From Symsagittifera roscoffensis (lineage: Eukaryota > Xenacoelomorpha > Acoela > Convolutidae): DNA of 64,000 nt. Each line of letters begins with the position of its first letter. Position 1 is the first letter of the stretch. Shown here in pieces: positions 13,301 to 24,716 of the stretch. The notes under the pieces were generated by a model, which did no database searches, was not told the origin of the DNA, and was given only the letters and a program-made list of their open reading frames with translations. Location: the NCBI RefSeq assembly GCF_963678635.1, contig NC_087070.1, forward strand, positions 53,108,750 to 53,172,749. Direction: 5' to 3'. Position numbers and translations under genes: made by a program.

Positions 13301-16300
13301 TTAATTCCAAAAATACAAAAATAGTAATGAAAAGGTTGCATTATCAAACTGTTCTGGTCTGTTCTGGAGTGCTCACATTTTGAAATTAGGCTAAATTGAA
13401 ACGATATTGTTCAAAGTAAATTGAATTGTATTGAACTGATCAATTTATTAACTTTAGTTTGTTCAGTTGACAGAAATTGAGATCGATTAATCAGCTGACC
13501 TTAGTTTGTTCAGTTAGCAGGAGTTGAGATCGAAGTTTGGTGTAAGTAGGTACTTAATGAGATCGAAGTTGGGGGCAGGAATTGTGATCGAAATTGGCGG
13601 TAAGCAGGCAGGAATTGAGATCGCTGGTGACCACCGTGTGCAGAAAAGACTTAATATGAAAACGCTACTACATATGTAACTGGAATCCGCAAATAAAACG
13701 CAGATTCCGCTTACAATTTGCGGATTCCGCGTATAGTGTTTTAGTTATTTGTTTGTGGAATCCAAAATAGCAAAACAGATCAAAGAAAAGTAGCAGTTTT
13801 GCGGATTCCTCATCAAATCGGATTTTGGCCTGTTACGGAATCCGCTTATTACACGGTTTGGCCTAGTAATGGAACTTATAAACAATTTTTGTCATTCAAA
13901 CGACGCAAAGTACGTACACCTAGCCAGTCAAACATAAGCTACAACCATCATCAATGGAAAAAATTTGAAAAACTCAACATAAGTAGAAAGAACAGAATTA
14001 TTCAAATTAGGAAAACTTTATATTCTTTGTAAAATAAGCCGACAAAACATAAGTCTAAGCAAAAGCCTGACAGTTCAATTTTTCCCGAACATTTCCCAAA
14101 AAACAATGTCCGAACAAAAATTGAACTCAAGAACCTTTATCTCGACAAGTTTCAAGTTGCAAGTTGATAAGTTTCAATTAAATATCCAGTTCAATTTCTT
14201 CTAAATTTGAACCAAAAATTGTTTACGCGCGAAAAGTCTAGTTTCCGATTACAGGACTCTTGCTCTCGCAACTAATAACTTTTAAAGGGAGAAGATATAT
14301 AGCTGAAGCTTTTGCCAATCACATAATTAAAATTATCTAGATATAAATAGCATTTTCAAAAACTTATCAAACTTATCACCTTTTTTTTCGAGAATTTCAA
14401 GGCAGAAAAATACTAGATGTAGAACAAAAAACTACCAAAATGTTTATGAATCTCGCAAACAATTGATGTTAATTCTCTGAATAATTCAGGTCAACATAAT
14501 GGGAACCACAAACATTCTAGAACTTTCTAGAATTCATAAACTGAAAGTGTTCATTCCGAGCACAATTGGAGTGTTCGGCCCAGACACGCCTCGTGAAAGA
14601 ACTCCGAACATTACAATTCAGCGACCGAGGACAATTTACGGCGTGAGCAAAGTATTCGGGGAGCTGTTGGGAGAGTATTACGTGTACAAGTACGGGGTGG
14701 ATTTCAGATCTCTTCGGTTTCCTGGAATTGTGAGTGCGAATGCATATGAAGGTGCCGGCACCACAGACTACGCGGCCAAAAGCTTCCATAAATGTGAGAT
14801 CAATTGAGTTCACTACAATTTTTTTTTCCATTTTATTTAAATCTAATTGCTGGCAAGCGAACTATACTAAATTGAGTTGCTTAAAAGTAATAACTTTGAG
14901 ACGCCTGAAAAAAATATATTACATAAATAAATGCCTTAACTCAACATCAAACACCTTTACTGCGCCAGATGTCAATATGTCAAACACCTAAAATACGTCA
15001 AATACCCATTTAGCAAATGCCAGTAAAGTTAAACAGCAGTTGAAGCAATCAATGTCCCATATATTGCTACAAAGAGGCTGAGCTTAGCTTCGCACCGCTT
15101 GCGATACAAAAAGTTTAAGGTAAAATCATAATCATAATAAAATGTTCCTAATCCAATCTAATGGTGTTTTATTTGAACCAAAAAGCAAAATTATAGACTG
15201 ACCAAAGACTTAAAGACTGAGAGGACGCTTTTAGACCTGAATTTCTGTTTGTGGGCACCTCAAGCAGAAAAAAAACTAAAACTGGCGTTAAGCGCTTAGT
15301 AAAGGTATGTATAGCTGTTCAAAAATTCTTTCTCACCGAGTTACAGAAGTCGAAAGAAAAACATTCTTAAAAAAGTAACAATGTTACTACAAACGTTCTT
15401 CGCCTTGGATTTTCAGACCCTAGAGAAATCTGGAACGAACCCCCCCCCCCCCCCCCCCCCTCATTATCAATGTGGTTTACATGTTGATTTGATTTTTGTT
15501 GCTGTTTTAACGAACTCTGGCCAACTTGGAAAAACTGTTAGAACTAGGTTAAACAATTGCCTATTTTTCAGATTAAGAGATCTCTGGTAACTTTGGTGTT
15601 TAATCAAGGTTAATTTTTGACTCGTGATTTGCTTAAACATCAGACTAATTACCTCCTAATCACGAGTTATTTTTGAATGTAGAAAACTTACTTCAAATTC
15701 CTTTTTCATAAATTTTATTAAATTTTTCAGAATTTCGTATGCGAACAACTTGGTTGATAGGAAAATAAAAATTTTCACTTGTAGTTCCATTAATGAGTCT
15801 CCGCTCTTTTAACGAAACTGTTATTCTGATTATTCTTGCAAATTTAGTTAGAAGTGGCCTGATTATAAAAATGTCTTTGTTGGTTTACGCAAGTATCCCG
15901 TATTGTAAAGCAGGTTGAAGGTAATTGTATAATAATGCAACAGTTGTGCTAATTTCGAGTACTCGCTTGTTTGATAGAGCATTCCGCAAATTTGAACTAA
16001 CTTTTTCTATGTAGAGCGGAAATTCAATTTTGAGTCCAAATGTACTCCTAAGTATCTAAGATTTCTTCAGTTTTCTCGTTATTCAATGGAATTTTGTCTT
16101 TGATTTTTACGAAGTTTTTCATTTTTCCATATTTCATCGTTTTAGTTTTGTCACCATTCAGTTTGAGCTTATTTTGGCAGAGACATTTTTGGCCTCAACC
16201 ATGAGTGATTGATGCACCTTTGTTAGAAGCATGCATTTTCCACTAGTTTTAATGACTGGAAATTCCGCATATAGAACTAAGTTATTTTTGGTACTATTAT

Positions 16301-18100
16301 CCTCGAAAGACAAGTTATTTACATAGAGTATGAAAGGCAATGAACCTAGAACCGAGCCTTGTGGCACTCAATTTTTGACATCATTAGTTGAGATTTCTCA
16401 AAAGCGTTTAAAAAACAGAAAAACGCTCAGTAAATAGCAAGCGAAGAAGTTTTCAAACGACGCAAAAGTTGAAAAAACTAGAGACACGAAACAGAGGCGG
16501 ATCTAAGATTCTCTCGATCGCCACACGAAAAATTTGAAAAAACAGGCCGAAAAGGCGTTTTTAGGCACTTTTTTGAAAACTTTACTTGTTTTTTTGGCTC
16601 GCGCTCCCCCCTTAAAATTAGTATATATTGGCGCGCAAGGCGCCTAAGAAAAATTTTAGGGTCTGTCAGCCAAAAATGGGTATCTCAAACTCAAAATATT
16701 TGAAAGGGGGGACCCTTTGGATTGGCAGGGTGTCTAATCCATGAGGGGGGGGGGGGGGGGGAGTCCGCCTCCCTAAATTCGCCCCTGACACGAAACAATG
16801 ACGTTTTTAAAAAGGAATTTTAAAAATTTTCAAACAGTTCTTAAGAGACTTAATTGTGAGCAATTGAAAATTTGTTGCTAGTTTCGCTGATATCAAAAAT
16901 AACGCCGGAAGTTTTTAGGAAACAAAATATTAGATAGATAAGCCGACGGACTTAAGGCCCCCACCCAATAAACTGAAAGGCAACCGAAAAAATCTTCTGG
17001 TATAAAAATGCATGTACCGCCCACATGATCCACGAATCCTTTGTATGCAGTGCATGCAAGGTGCTATAAGCAATTCGGAAACTGAACCGACATAGCTCAA
17101 GTGGACTACCATGAAGCCGAAAAATCATCCGCAAAAGATATTGAAATTCTATAATTATACACATTCAATGGTTAGAATTTTGGATATATCATTAAGCAGT
17201 AGTTGCAAGCATTAGTAATCTATTGTTAAATATGAATTTTCATACAATTGAGCAGGTCTGCAGAGTGCAAATTATTCAAGTGATTTTTCAAAATAAGTCA
17301 ACCCGAAAAAGTCTATATTACAACTTGGTAACGCTTGCTAATCGCAGACGGAAAGTTTAATGATCATTAAATCGAGTTAAATAAAAGTGAAACTTTTCAT
17401 ATGGAAATGTTCCTTCCCTCTCTTAACTGTTTGGCTATCTTATAGGCATGAAAGATGGATCATTCTCCTGTGATTTGAAGCGAGAGACGTACCTACCGAT
17501 GATGTACATTGGTGATTGCACCAAATCGGTCATCGACTTCATGCTAACTCCAGAGTCTCAGCTGAAACAGAGGTACGAAGACGGTGAATTTAGAAAGTTT
17601 TGAACAATAAAACTATCTTAGGTTGTTATTTGTTCAGAACGAGAAGTAATTAATACTTAACAAACTAAACTAGAAGTATCTTTAGGATTGGAGAGAGAAA
17701 AAAAATCTTGTATTGACGAAAATACTTCAAAGCACACAATTCGGGCAACCGGTTTTGAATCTTTTAATTTTCCCGCACAATAAGTTATAGCTAACAGCTA
17801 ATTATTACTTAACAAACCAAACGAGAAGTCAATTTGTGAAGAGGACAAAAACGTTTCAGGACATACAACATAAATGCCATGTCATTCTGTCCGGAACAAC
17901 TTGAAAAACAGATTCAGAGGCGGATTCCCAATGCCAAGTTCAAATACGAAGTGGACCCAATGCGACAGAAGATAGCCGAGTCGTGGCCGGTCAGTCTGGA
18001 TGACAGTGACGCCAGACATGACTGGGGGTGGAATCCTGAATATGACCTTGAAAAAATGACGGATGTCATGATTGAAAAGATCAGCCAGCAGACTAAATAA
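10245..18100 (+). CDS. TDH: L-threonine 3-dehydrogenase (TDH), complete five-exon gene
   Basis: NAD-dependent mitochondrial enzyme of the short-chain dehydrogenase/epimerase superfamily. It oxidises L-threonine to 2-amino-3-ketobutyrate, which the CoA-dependent ligase KBL/GCAT then cleaves to glycine and acetyl-CoA. Exons 10245-10396, 11560-11794, 14490-14793, 17446-17572 and 17860-18100 join with matching phases to 352 codons plus stop, close to vertebrate TDH length. Visible features: a basic, hydroxylated N-terminus (residues 1-28) that looks like a mitochondrial presequence; the Rossmann GGLGQLG motif (35-41); YAALLSA after beta-4; PSTIGVFGP (152-160); the catalytic Tyr179-X3-Lys183 in TIYGVSK; RFPG; and the C-terminal block ESWP...DDSDARHDWGW. 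An alternative start exists at codon 4. No disabling mutation is seen, so the gene looks functional. Confidence 0.94.
10627..10971. mobile_element. hAT-like MITE with perfect 8-bp target duplication, in TDH intron 1
   Basis: 345-bp element from CAGGGCAGATTTAGG to CCTAAATTCGCCCCTG, flanked on both sides by ATCCTAAT (10619-10626 and 10972-10979). The 8-bp duplication and CAGGGGCGG-type termini are those of hAT transposons. There is no coding capacity. Confidence 0.85.
11286..11373 (-). mobile_element. tRNA-derived SINE head
   Basis: The minus strand shows an A-box-like TGAGCCTAGTGGGCAGGCG followed about 35 nt later by a B-box-like GGGTGTTCGATCTCCC. It lacks the closing acceptor stem of a true tRNA. 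The SINE-tail motif of the same orientation lies further on at 11813. Confidence 0.55.
11560..11794 (+). CDS. TDH: TDH exon 2
   Basis: Residues 51-129. The acceptor is TTTTTTCAG|GTATGG and the donor CCAG|GTTAGT; the exon ends in phase 0. It encodes YGKENVILTDVS (the strand whose Asp binds the NAD ribose in this family) and the YAALLSALAE block. Confidence 0.92.
11811..11850. repeat. SINE-tail hairpin motif (copy)
   Basis: ACAGAGGCGAAGCGGAGCTT followed by CCCGCCACTTACGG, just inside TDH intron 2. Confidence 0.5.
12725..12895 (+). mobile_element. hAT-like MITE, 5' fragment
   Basis: Begins CAGGGGCGGATCTTAAACTT with the family interior, but no right terminus is found. The rest of intron 2 (to 14489) has only degenerate short repeats, such as GAGATGGTTGGTTAAA three times at 13170-13255. 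Confidence 0.6.
14490..14793 (+). CDS. TDH: TDH exon 3 (catalytic)
   Basis: Residues 130-230. The acceptor is AATAATTCAG|GTCAAC and the donor AAAT|GTGAGA, phase 1. It contains PSTIGVFGP and the catalytic YGVSK motif, the EYYVYKYG helix and the GTTDYA substrate-side segment. Confidence 0.93.
15073..15112. repeat. SINE-tail hairpin motif (copy)
   Basis: GAGGCTGAGCTTAGCTTCGC followed by ACCGCTTGCG in TDH intron 3. A 17-C run lies near 15440. Confidence 0.45.
15600..16370 (-). pseudogene. LINE reverse-transcriptase remnant
   Basis: The minus strand from about 16370 reads PQGSVLGSLPFILYVNNLS, the motif-B region of non-LTR retrotransposon RT. A degenerate YA-(E/D) motif-C region follows (VLYAEFPVIK). 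Further on come LGVHLDSKLNF-like and LYNTGYL-like segments typical of the thumb region. Frames are broken repeatedly. The type resembles CR1/Jockey, with no endonuclease part. Located in TDH intron 3. Confidence 0.65.
16492..16787. mobile_element. hAT-like MITE with perfect 8-bp target duplication, in TDH intron 3
   Basis: 296-bp element from CAGAGGCGGATCTAAG to CCTAAATTCGCCCCTG, flanked by ACACGAAA at 16484-16491 and 16788-16795. It includes a run of 18 G with one break. No open frame. Confidence 0.85.
16950..17150. repeat. Interspersed repeat, partner of 7800-7990
   Basis: Same ordered blocks as the copy at 7800-7990 (TACCGCCCACAT, AAGGTGCTATA, CAATTCGGAAACTGAACCGAC). Confidence 0.5.
17446..17572 (+). 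CDS. TDH: TDH exon 4
   Basis: Residues 231-272. The acceptor is TATCTTATAG|GCATGA and the donor ACAGAG|GTACGA, phase 2. It encodes YLPMMYIGDCTKSVIDFM, the conserved block after the active site. Confidence 0.9.
17860..18100 (+). CDS. TDH: TDH exon 5 (terminal)
   Basis: Residues 273-352 and the TAA stop. The acceptor is AACGTTTCAG|GACATA. It encodes TYNINAMSFCPEQLE and the terminal ESWPVSLDDSDARHDWGW block. Confidence 0.93.
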
Positions 18101-18104
18101 TAAA
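18099..18104 (+). promoter_or_regulatory. Candidate poly(A) signal overlapping the TDH stop codon
   Basis: AATAAA overlaps the last two bases of the TAA stop. If used, the 3' UTR would be only about 20 nt. I see no better AATAAA nearby. Confidence 0.4.
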
Positions 18105-18471
18105 TACAATGTGAAAAAATGAAGAAGTCAGAAGTGTTTAAAATACAAAAGTATGTAATGAAATGATTGTTTGTTTGATACTGAGTTTACTTTAGGTCGA
18201 CTTGCAATATATAAGCTGGCCTATCTAACCTTCAAGTTGTTTCAAGCGAGCTATTACAGTGATGAAACTTATAATTATGATAATTGTGCTATCTTGAGTC
18301 CGTTCGCAAAATGATAAAACTTTTTCAAGCAATCTATTCACGTGATTGAAGTTTTAAAAACTACGTGTTTTTTTAAATGGTTGAATCAGAGGGCAAACCT
18401 TTGAAACAGTTTTGAGCAAACTATTTAAGTGATAAAGAGCGAAATGTATTTTCAATAGTTTGAATCGATTA

Positions 18472-18890
18472 CGTCTCAAATGGCATAATTCTTAAATGGC
18501 GTAAAAAATGAAAAAATTCCCAAAAGGCATAAATTTCATGGAACAGTTGCATTGAAAAAATCGAGAACAAATTTTTCGTGAACAATGTGAGAAAGTTAGT
18601 CAAGTTGTCAACTCAAATGTTGATTGAAATGTTATCTTGAAAAAGCTTGAAATTTTATTTTAAATTAGCTCGCGGTTATTCATAAGCTTCTTGTGGTCAA
18701 TTTTTTTGACAAATTTGTTGCGTGACTTTTGTTTGGAAGCAATTAATTGGAAGTTTTGTTCACATGCTTTCGTTCCTGACAAAATGTCAGAATAACAAAT
18801 TGATGGAAAACGTTTAAAAAACAATGAAAACTTGAAATTTATGCCATTTGGGAATTATGCCATTTGGGAAGTTACCGTTTGAGTCAATTC
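18472..18890. repeat. Foldback element with AAATGGCATAA repeats
   Basis: Left end: GTCTCAAATGGCATAATTC, then TTCCCAAAAGGCATAAATTT. Right end is the inverse: AATTTATGCCATTTGGGAA, then ATGCCATTTGGGAAG, then GTTTGAGTC. The ends are inverted and each contains the 11-bp motif twice. No frame inside; target duplication unclear. Confidence 0.6.
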
Positions 18891-19484
18891 GCAGTTTGAA
18901 TCAACTCTATAGTTTGGATAATTTTTTATATTCACTTCACGCAGGCAATTCAAGTAATCAAAATTTAAAATACTTACAATTATTTTAATATCTCGATTTG
19001 GTTCGAAAAAACACACCACTTGGTCGCGCAAAAAAACGGCGATAAATTCAAATTGTTTCTTCACAGCTTGAATTAGCTCACCAAATGCTTCAGCTAAAAA
19101 TTTTTCACGCTATGAAAGAACCGCAGTAGATTACATATATTTATTTCTGAAGATTAAAATATTTTCAATAAAAATCATCATGCGATGTCATTGTAAGTAA
19201 AAAACAGCTAAAAATGGCAAAGAGGAGCATCAAATTGCACAACATTTTTTCGCTGCAAGATTCGAACCACAGGGAGGAAAACAAAAGCAGAATAAATAAG
19301 CAATTTCCCATTCTTTTACATCTCGGTTACTTATCATCACTCGAACAAGCTAGAAAGCGCAAGACTTAGAGCTACGAGTATCGATAGAATAAGACGGCTG
19401 GAAGGTGACAAAAATGTCTCGCAGAAATGAATCAGGTGTCAGCTTTCAACTTCGAGTAGAAATACCACAAACGAAGTTTTCTCG

Positions 19485-20266
19485 TTGCTCAAAAATTTAC
19501 ACGCTAGGAAGTCCCTTCCGTCTACACTAATTATAAACAGTTTGGAAGATGTAACATTTTACGAAAAGGCTGAACTTTTCAACTTTAACTTTAACTCATT
19601 TTTTCTCAAAGATGCAACAGATACTCTTATCAGCGAAAAATATGCGCATGCTGAAGTTATTTTGAGTGAAAGGTTTTTAAAAATAGCGGATTTTCAAAAT
19701 GGCCTCAGTCGCCTCACGAATAGCTCGACTGCAGAGTCTGATAGCCTGCCTTCCCTTGTTTTATGTAGTGGAGACTATGGTGTCTCCTTGTTTGTTTATT
19801 CCATATTTAATCACATCTTTCTGATTAAGATATGGCCAGATTGATGGAAGTGTGTGTACATCACGCATGTTCAAAAAAGGAATTCAAGGCATTGGCAGAG
19901 AACTATCGTCCCGTGTCTTTGCCAAAATTGTCCCTTACTCTTGAGAAATTTCTCCTTGATTACATTTATTCGGTTATCAAGGACAAAAACAACCCGCGTC
20001 AACATTGTTTTCGCAAGAACACTCAACAGCGACAAAACTACTTGTATTTTTGCTGGAAACTTCTCAAAGCTTTCGACGCGTTAGATCAATCGCTTCTTCT
20101 TTTGAAGTTCGTTTTTTTTGGTTTGATGAAGAAGAAAAATCGCTCGCGGAAAGTTGATGTTGATAGAACACTTTCCTCAAGGAGGGCTTCGGGACTTCTT
20201 TTACTTCTCGTGTTTGTTGAGGATATGCTTGTCGGGACTGATTGTCATAGCTGTTACTGTTTATGA
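19485..20266 (+). pseudogene. LINE reverse-transcriptase remnant (N-terminal half)
   Basis: Plus-strand segments read ENYRPVSLPKLSLTLEKFL, the fingers region typical of non-LTR RT. An interrupted HCFRKNTQQRQ (cf. 'HGF...') follows, then a degenerate KAFDALDQSLLLLK (the motif-A 'FD.V' region). There are several frameshifts and no downstream motif C. Confidence 0.65.
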
Positions 20267-21174
20267 AGTTTATTTTATGAAGTTTATTTTATTCAAAACA
20301 TGTGTAATGCAGGAATTTTATACGGTTATCCTGCGAAGTTTCCGAGTCTCTGCTCAATATGAAAATTAGAATAGCTAAATCATCAGCGGATTAAATGGTC
20401 ATATGGTCTCTTAGGCTATCAGAAGCTCTGCGAATTTTCAACTTCACTGCCAATTTCCTTTGAACTTACCAAAAATCTTCTCTCCTTTTTCACCAAAAAT
20501 AAACAAGGCCTGAATTGCATTCATTTGGAGCTTTATTTTTGTTTTGACGACTCAACAAGGAAACTTCGAAGCACACATGTCTTACAACTAAAACAGCGAT
20601 TTGCTCACAAAACTTTGATATTTAAGCCTAATTTTACAGAGTAGTTGACTTGTAAACGATTTCAATACTGTTTCAAGCATCAATATTATAGACTCGCTCA
20701 GTATCTTTAGCAGTCTGCTACAGCAAACTCCTCTTTCGCATTCCACGTTACACTATGATTTCCAGAGAACATTTGCCTGATCCTTGAGGTAGTAACGATG
20801 CTGCTTTTGCGTTGATTAAATCATGATAATTTTGTCACTTATTTGTTCACTTATAATTTATGTTCTAATATTGCCGTTTGTAACAACATTTTGTTTACGC
20901 AGTTTTAACTCATTTTGGGTAATTGAAGATGTTTAACACTAAGCAGCACAAATACTGAAAATGAGCGAAATTGCTGGGATCTGATTTGTGCGAGTTAGGT
21001 TGAAAAAAACAATTTGCCATAAAACATCCGCTTTGGCTTTGAAAAATTTAACACGTTACTGATTTGTCAAAATATGACAAAATGGAAAGCAAATATAGCT
21101 ACTCTAAAAACCGAGATTGCCTTTCATGGAAGCTAGAGACTAGAAACCGAAAAAATGCTGAAACAAAACAAAAG

Positions 21175-21312
21175 TAGCCTGTGATGACTTGTAGCGGTAA
21201 GGATCGGAGAAATTGTATTTAATTAAAATTTTACAGCTATCGTTGTTGCTTGTAGCTGGACTAATCAATTAGTAGTTTTAGTATATTTGATCAGCCTGAT
21301 TAAAATCATGAT
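21175..21312. repeat. Dispersed repeat A, first copy
   Basis: TGTGATGACTTGTAGCGGTA, then TTACAGCTAT, then TGATCAGCCTGATTAAAA. All blocks recur in order at 21831-21970. Confidence 0.6.
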
Positions 21313-21830
21313 AATTACAGTATTACATAAAAATCGAAACAGCAAAATTTCCAATGAAAACAATCCATAATGAAACAATAATCGTTACTTCTTGGTATTG
21401 TTTGTTTGACAGTAAAAGTCAATGACATATCCTAATTTGATAAGATCCTGACAACTTTGTGAAAATTTTCCCAGCAACTCGCTTTTTAACAGCTTGAAAA
21501 ACCAAAGAGTTGATCCAAAATAATTTTGGAAGAAAACCATGAATGCTTCCGTTTTAAGGTAATCCTCTGGCTTTCTGATGTTCGAATAACTGCTACGTTT
21601 TCCGTCCATTTCTTTTTCTTCAATCTCTTGTCTTCTTTACGGCTATCTTTTCTTTTTTAAACTAAATTTAAATTAATTGGCCCAATGTTGGTCGTTCGTG
21701 ATGACTGTCAGCAGACGTCAGCCCATGCAAAATTCTTCGAAATAATCTGGAATAACTAACTAAAATATCCCTACTTTTGTCTACTTAAGCATGAATTTGT
21801 ATCGCCGTCACAGCGATTACTTCTATTACC

Positions 21831-21970
21831 ATGTGATGACTTGTAGCGGCAAGGACTTGAAAAAGTTTAAAACAAGGTTTTATGCATTTTATTATTATTA
21901 TTATTACAGCTATTGTTGCTGCTGGTAGCTAGATTAAACTATTAATGGTTTAGTATAGTTGATCAGCATG
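21831..21970. repeat. Dispersed repeat A, second copy
   Basis: TGTGATGACTTGTAGCGGCA, a (TTA)n run, then GTTGATCAGCATGATTAAAA. It directly abuts the SINE at 21975. Confidence 0.6.
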
Positions 21971-21974
21971 ATTA

Positions 21975-22165
21975 AAACACAGCGGCGAAGCTGCGCTTTG
22001 CAAACACTTACGAGAACACGACCAAAAAGCATCTCTATAAAGTGATATAAGAAAAAGTAGAAATAAGCTTCAAATTTGCAAAAACTTGAGGCTTAGCAAA
22101 AATTCCAATTAGTTAAAACCTGAGACCTAGCAAAGTTAAGTCTCACGCACTAACCATTCAGCCAC
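21975..22165 (-). mobile_element. tRNA-derived SINE, nearly complete
   Basis: The minus strand begins near 22165 with TGGCTGAATGGTTAGTGCG (A-box region of a Ser/Leu-like tRNA). A degenerate B-box GGTCTCAGGTTTTAAC follows. It ends at the GCGCAGCTTCGCCGCTGTG tail motif. About 190 bp. Confidence 0.6.
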
Positions 22166-22399
22166 GGAAAGCTAAAAATCCCCTAAAACTAGCCACCAAT
22201 AAGGCAGCTACATATGCAAATAACTTGCCAATTCGATGCAGCAAAAGTAGCACCAAATACAAAAGATATAATTTTGCATGTAATAAGTTGCAAATCATAA
22301 AGCCACATTATGCAGTTCAAAAATTGCGATATAAATTGATTAAGAAAATTTCTGAAATTCAGATCTTATTATTGTTATGTTGTTTGAAACAAATAGCTT

Positions 22400-23217
22400 T
22401 CTTCGGTTCACTTGATGAATTAAAAATGCATCAACTGTGTAAACTTATAACTATTCGAATGTAAAGCACATGTTATCAATAAGCTGCAAAAGTCCAACAA
22501 GTTGCCAAACATTTTGTATTGCCAAATCGATGCAGCAAATATTGTTGCTTCAAGTCGCAACAAAGTTCGCATCAATAATTTCGACATAGGTTAAAAAAAA
22601 GAAAGTTTGTACTATAACACATTGCCATGATACCTCAAAACTTTGGACAGTTAGCGAATGACGTAATGCGTCCTTGCCCCTATCAACAGTTGACTAAAAA
22701 AAATTCCTAGCCTTCATCAACAATTGATGAATCGAGTGATATCTCCTAGCTTTGATCAATATTTGAAGAATGACGTGACGGCTACCATTCTTGATCAAGC
22801 AACAGTTGACGAATTAAGCAATGCTTTCTAGCATTGATTGATAATTGACTAATAATTCCATTGATGCGCCATGTCGTCCTCTATGACATCATGTTCCGAA
22901 GAAGAACGAGTGCCAGTTGCCAGCAGAATCCTTTGCAAGTGAATGCTGATGGTATGAATGAAAACGAGCCGGACTATTGTTCAATGTTTGAAAAAGCGAG
23001 CAACAGGGGAGGGGGGCTCATAGGGTTCGCTTGCAATGTTGAGAGCTTTTTATTGCTCCCACGAGGCAAGAACACCATTAGTAAGTGTAATAATGCTGTG
23101 TACAGTATAACATAAGAATCCAGAACCATAACAGAAAATTTCCGTTAGGAACAATCCATACTTAACTTTAATAGTTACTTCTTGGTCTTGTTTGATAGTA
23201 AAGTTCAATGAGCTAAC
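22400..23217. other. Intergenic, no gene seen
   Basis: Contains a loose repeated pattern TCAACA(A/G)TTGA...GAAT about every 55 bp between 22685 and 22855. No supported gene. Confidence 0.4.
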
Positions 23218-23639
23218 CTTAACTTAAATCAGATCTATTTTATTATCTATTAGAATCTGTTGATCTATCATTTGACTTGAAAAAATGCGAAACTCGATTT
23301 GAAAAACTTCAGAACAGAAATTGTTTGTTTTCCATTTTTTAAATGATACGTTTTGTCAGAGTTTTAGATTCTAATTGCACGGCGTAAGGCTATGTCATAA
23401 TCTTTGATAGTAAAGTTCAATGAGATAACCTGATTTGCTAAGGTTATGACATAGCCTTTCGCCGTACAATTAGAACCTAAAACTCTGACAAAACTTATCA
23501 TTTAAAAAATGGAAAACAAACAATTTTTGTTCTGAAGTTTTTCAAATCGAGCTTCGCATTTTTTCAAGTCAAATGATAGATCCACAGATTTTATAACATT
23601 TGGAAAACAATCAATTTAAATAGATCTGTTTTAAGTTAA
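23218..23639. repeat. Long inverted repeat, arms about 185 bp, loop about 40 bp
   Basis: The left arm starts CTTAACTTAAATCAGATCTA and runs to GGCTATGTCATAA. The right arm starts TTATGACATAGCC and ends TAGATCTGTTTTAAGTTAAG. The arms match along most of their length. The loop (about 23401-23443) repeats the GATAGTAAAGTTCAATGAG sequence found just left of the element. Confidence 0.8.
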
Positions 23640-24438
23640 GACAGAATGGTGTACATAAAAGAACAAAACTCGAAATGTCAGAGCACCATATATGTTCAAA
23701 CCCGTTTTTCTTGTTGAAAAAAATCACCCTATTTTCTTCTCACTCCGAAAAACAACTAGAGAAAAGAATGGATGAACTCAAATACTGGTCATACGAATAT
23801 AAATTAATGATTTGCAAGCATAGATGAGTGAACTTTTAAATGATTTATGTGGCTATTTCTTCCATTGTATTAGAATTTAATTTCACTTAGTTGATTCCAT
23901 TCTGCTTTATTAACAGATGAACAACAACATTCCCTCATCTTAAGAGTCACTATGCAACGATACTCAACAGAAAACATATGTACAAATATTCAATTCAGTT
24001 TGAAAAGATTTCAAATAATAAAAAGAATCGAGGCCTGCGACATTTTCCCCTATTTCGAAAATCGCGACAAAATTGAGCCTTTACCAGGTGAAAGGAAAAT
24101 AAAACGAAAGTTTTCTATTATAAAAAAAACGGTTCAAATCTGAACTATATTTGACATAAAAGATGCCTGAGAATAATAATCAACAGCTACTATAAAAATA
24201 TAAGCTAAAAAACGCCTTGTCAAGCGAAGCGGCAGGGGGGATTTAGCATGCAGGGATATTAAAACAGAGCTGCAAAAAGTCAGGGTCTGCTAAATTTAGT
24301 CAAGACCAGAGGAAACGGGAAAACACGTTCGGATTTCACTAACCACATTTGGCGGCAAATTTGTCTAACTTATACTCCAGCAAAAATACTACGTTCTGTA
24401 AATTACATGTAGTTTTTTTGTTGTCCAATTTCAGACAC

Positions 24439-24545
24439 TGAAAAAAAACAAGATCCGCCCGGAACTCGAACCCCTGACATAATGATTCAAATGCAATTAT
24501 ATTACCTCCTGACCAAGTGCGATGCATTAACCTCTGACTTTCGAT
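24439..24545 (-). mobile_element. tRNA-derived SINE head
   Basis: The minus strand has CTTGGTCAGGAGGTAAT (A-box region) and CAGGGGTTCGAGTTCCGGG (B-box region) with tRNA-like spacing, then a T-rich tail. Confidence 0.55.
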
Positions 24546-24716
24546 TTCATCTGAACCAAACTAAACTGATTCAAATGATTTTGTTAAAATAATTGTTGAC
24601 CCGAAAAAAAGTCTATATTCCAAATTGATAACGTAAAAACCCGCATCCCTCGAAGCTCCCAAATCAAAAGTCACAAAATATCTGGTGGGCCCAACAAAAT
24701 GTTAATAAGTTTGGCA

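Noticed and set aside
22861-23115. Open frame of 84 codons on the plus strand
   Set aside because: No splice sites, no family resemblance, and the surrounding sequence looks noncoding.
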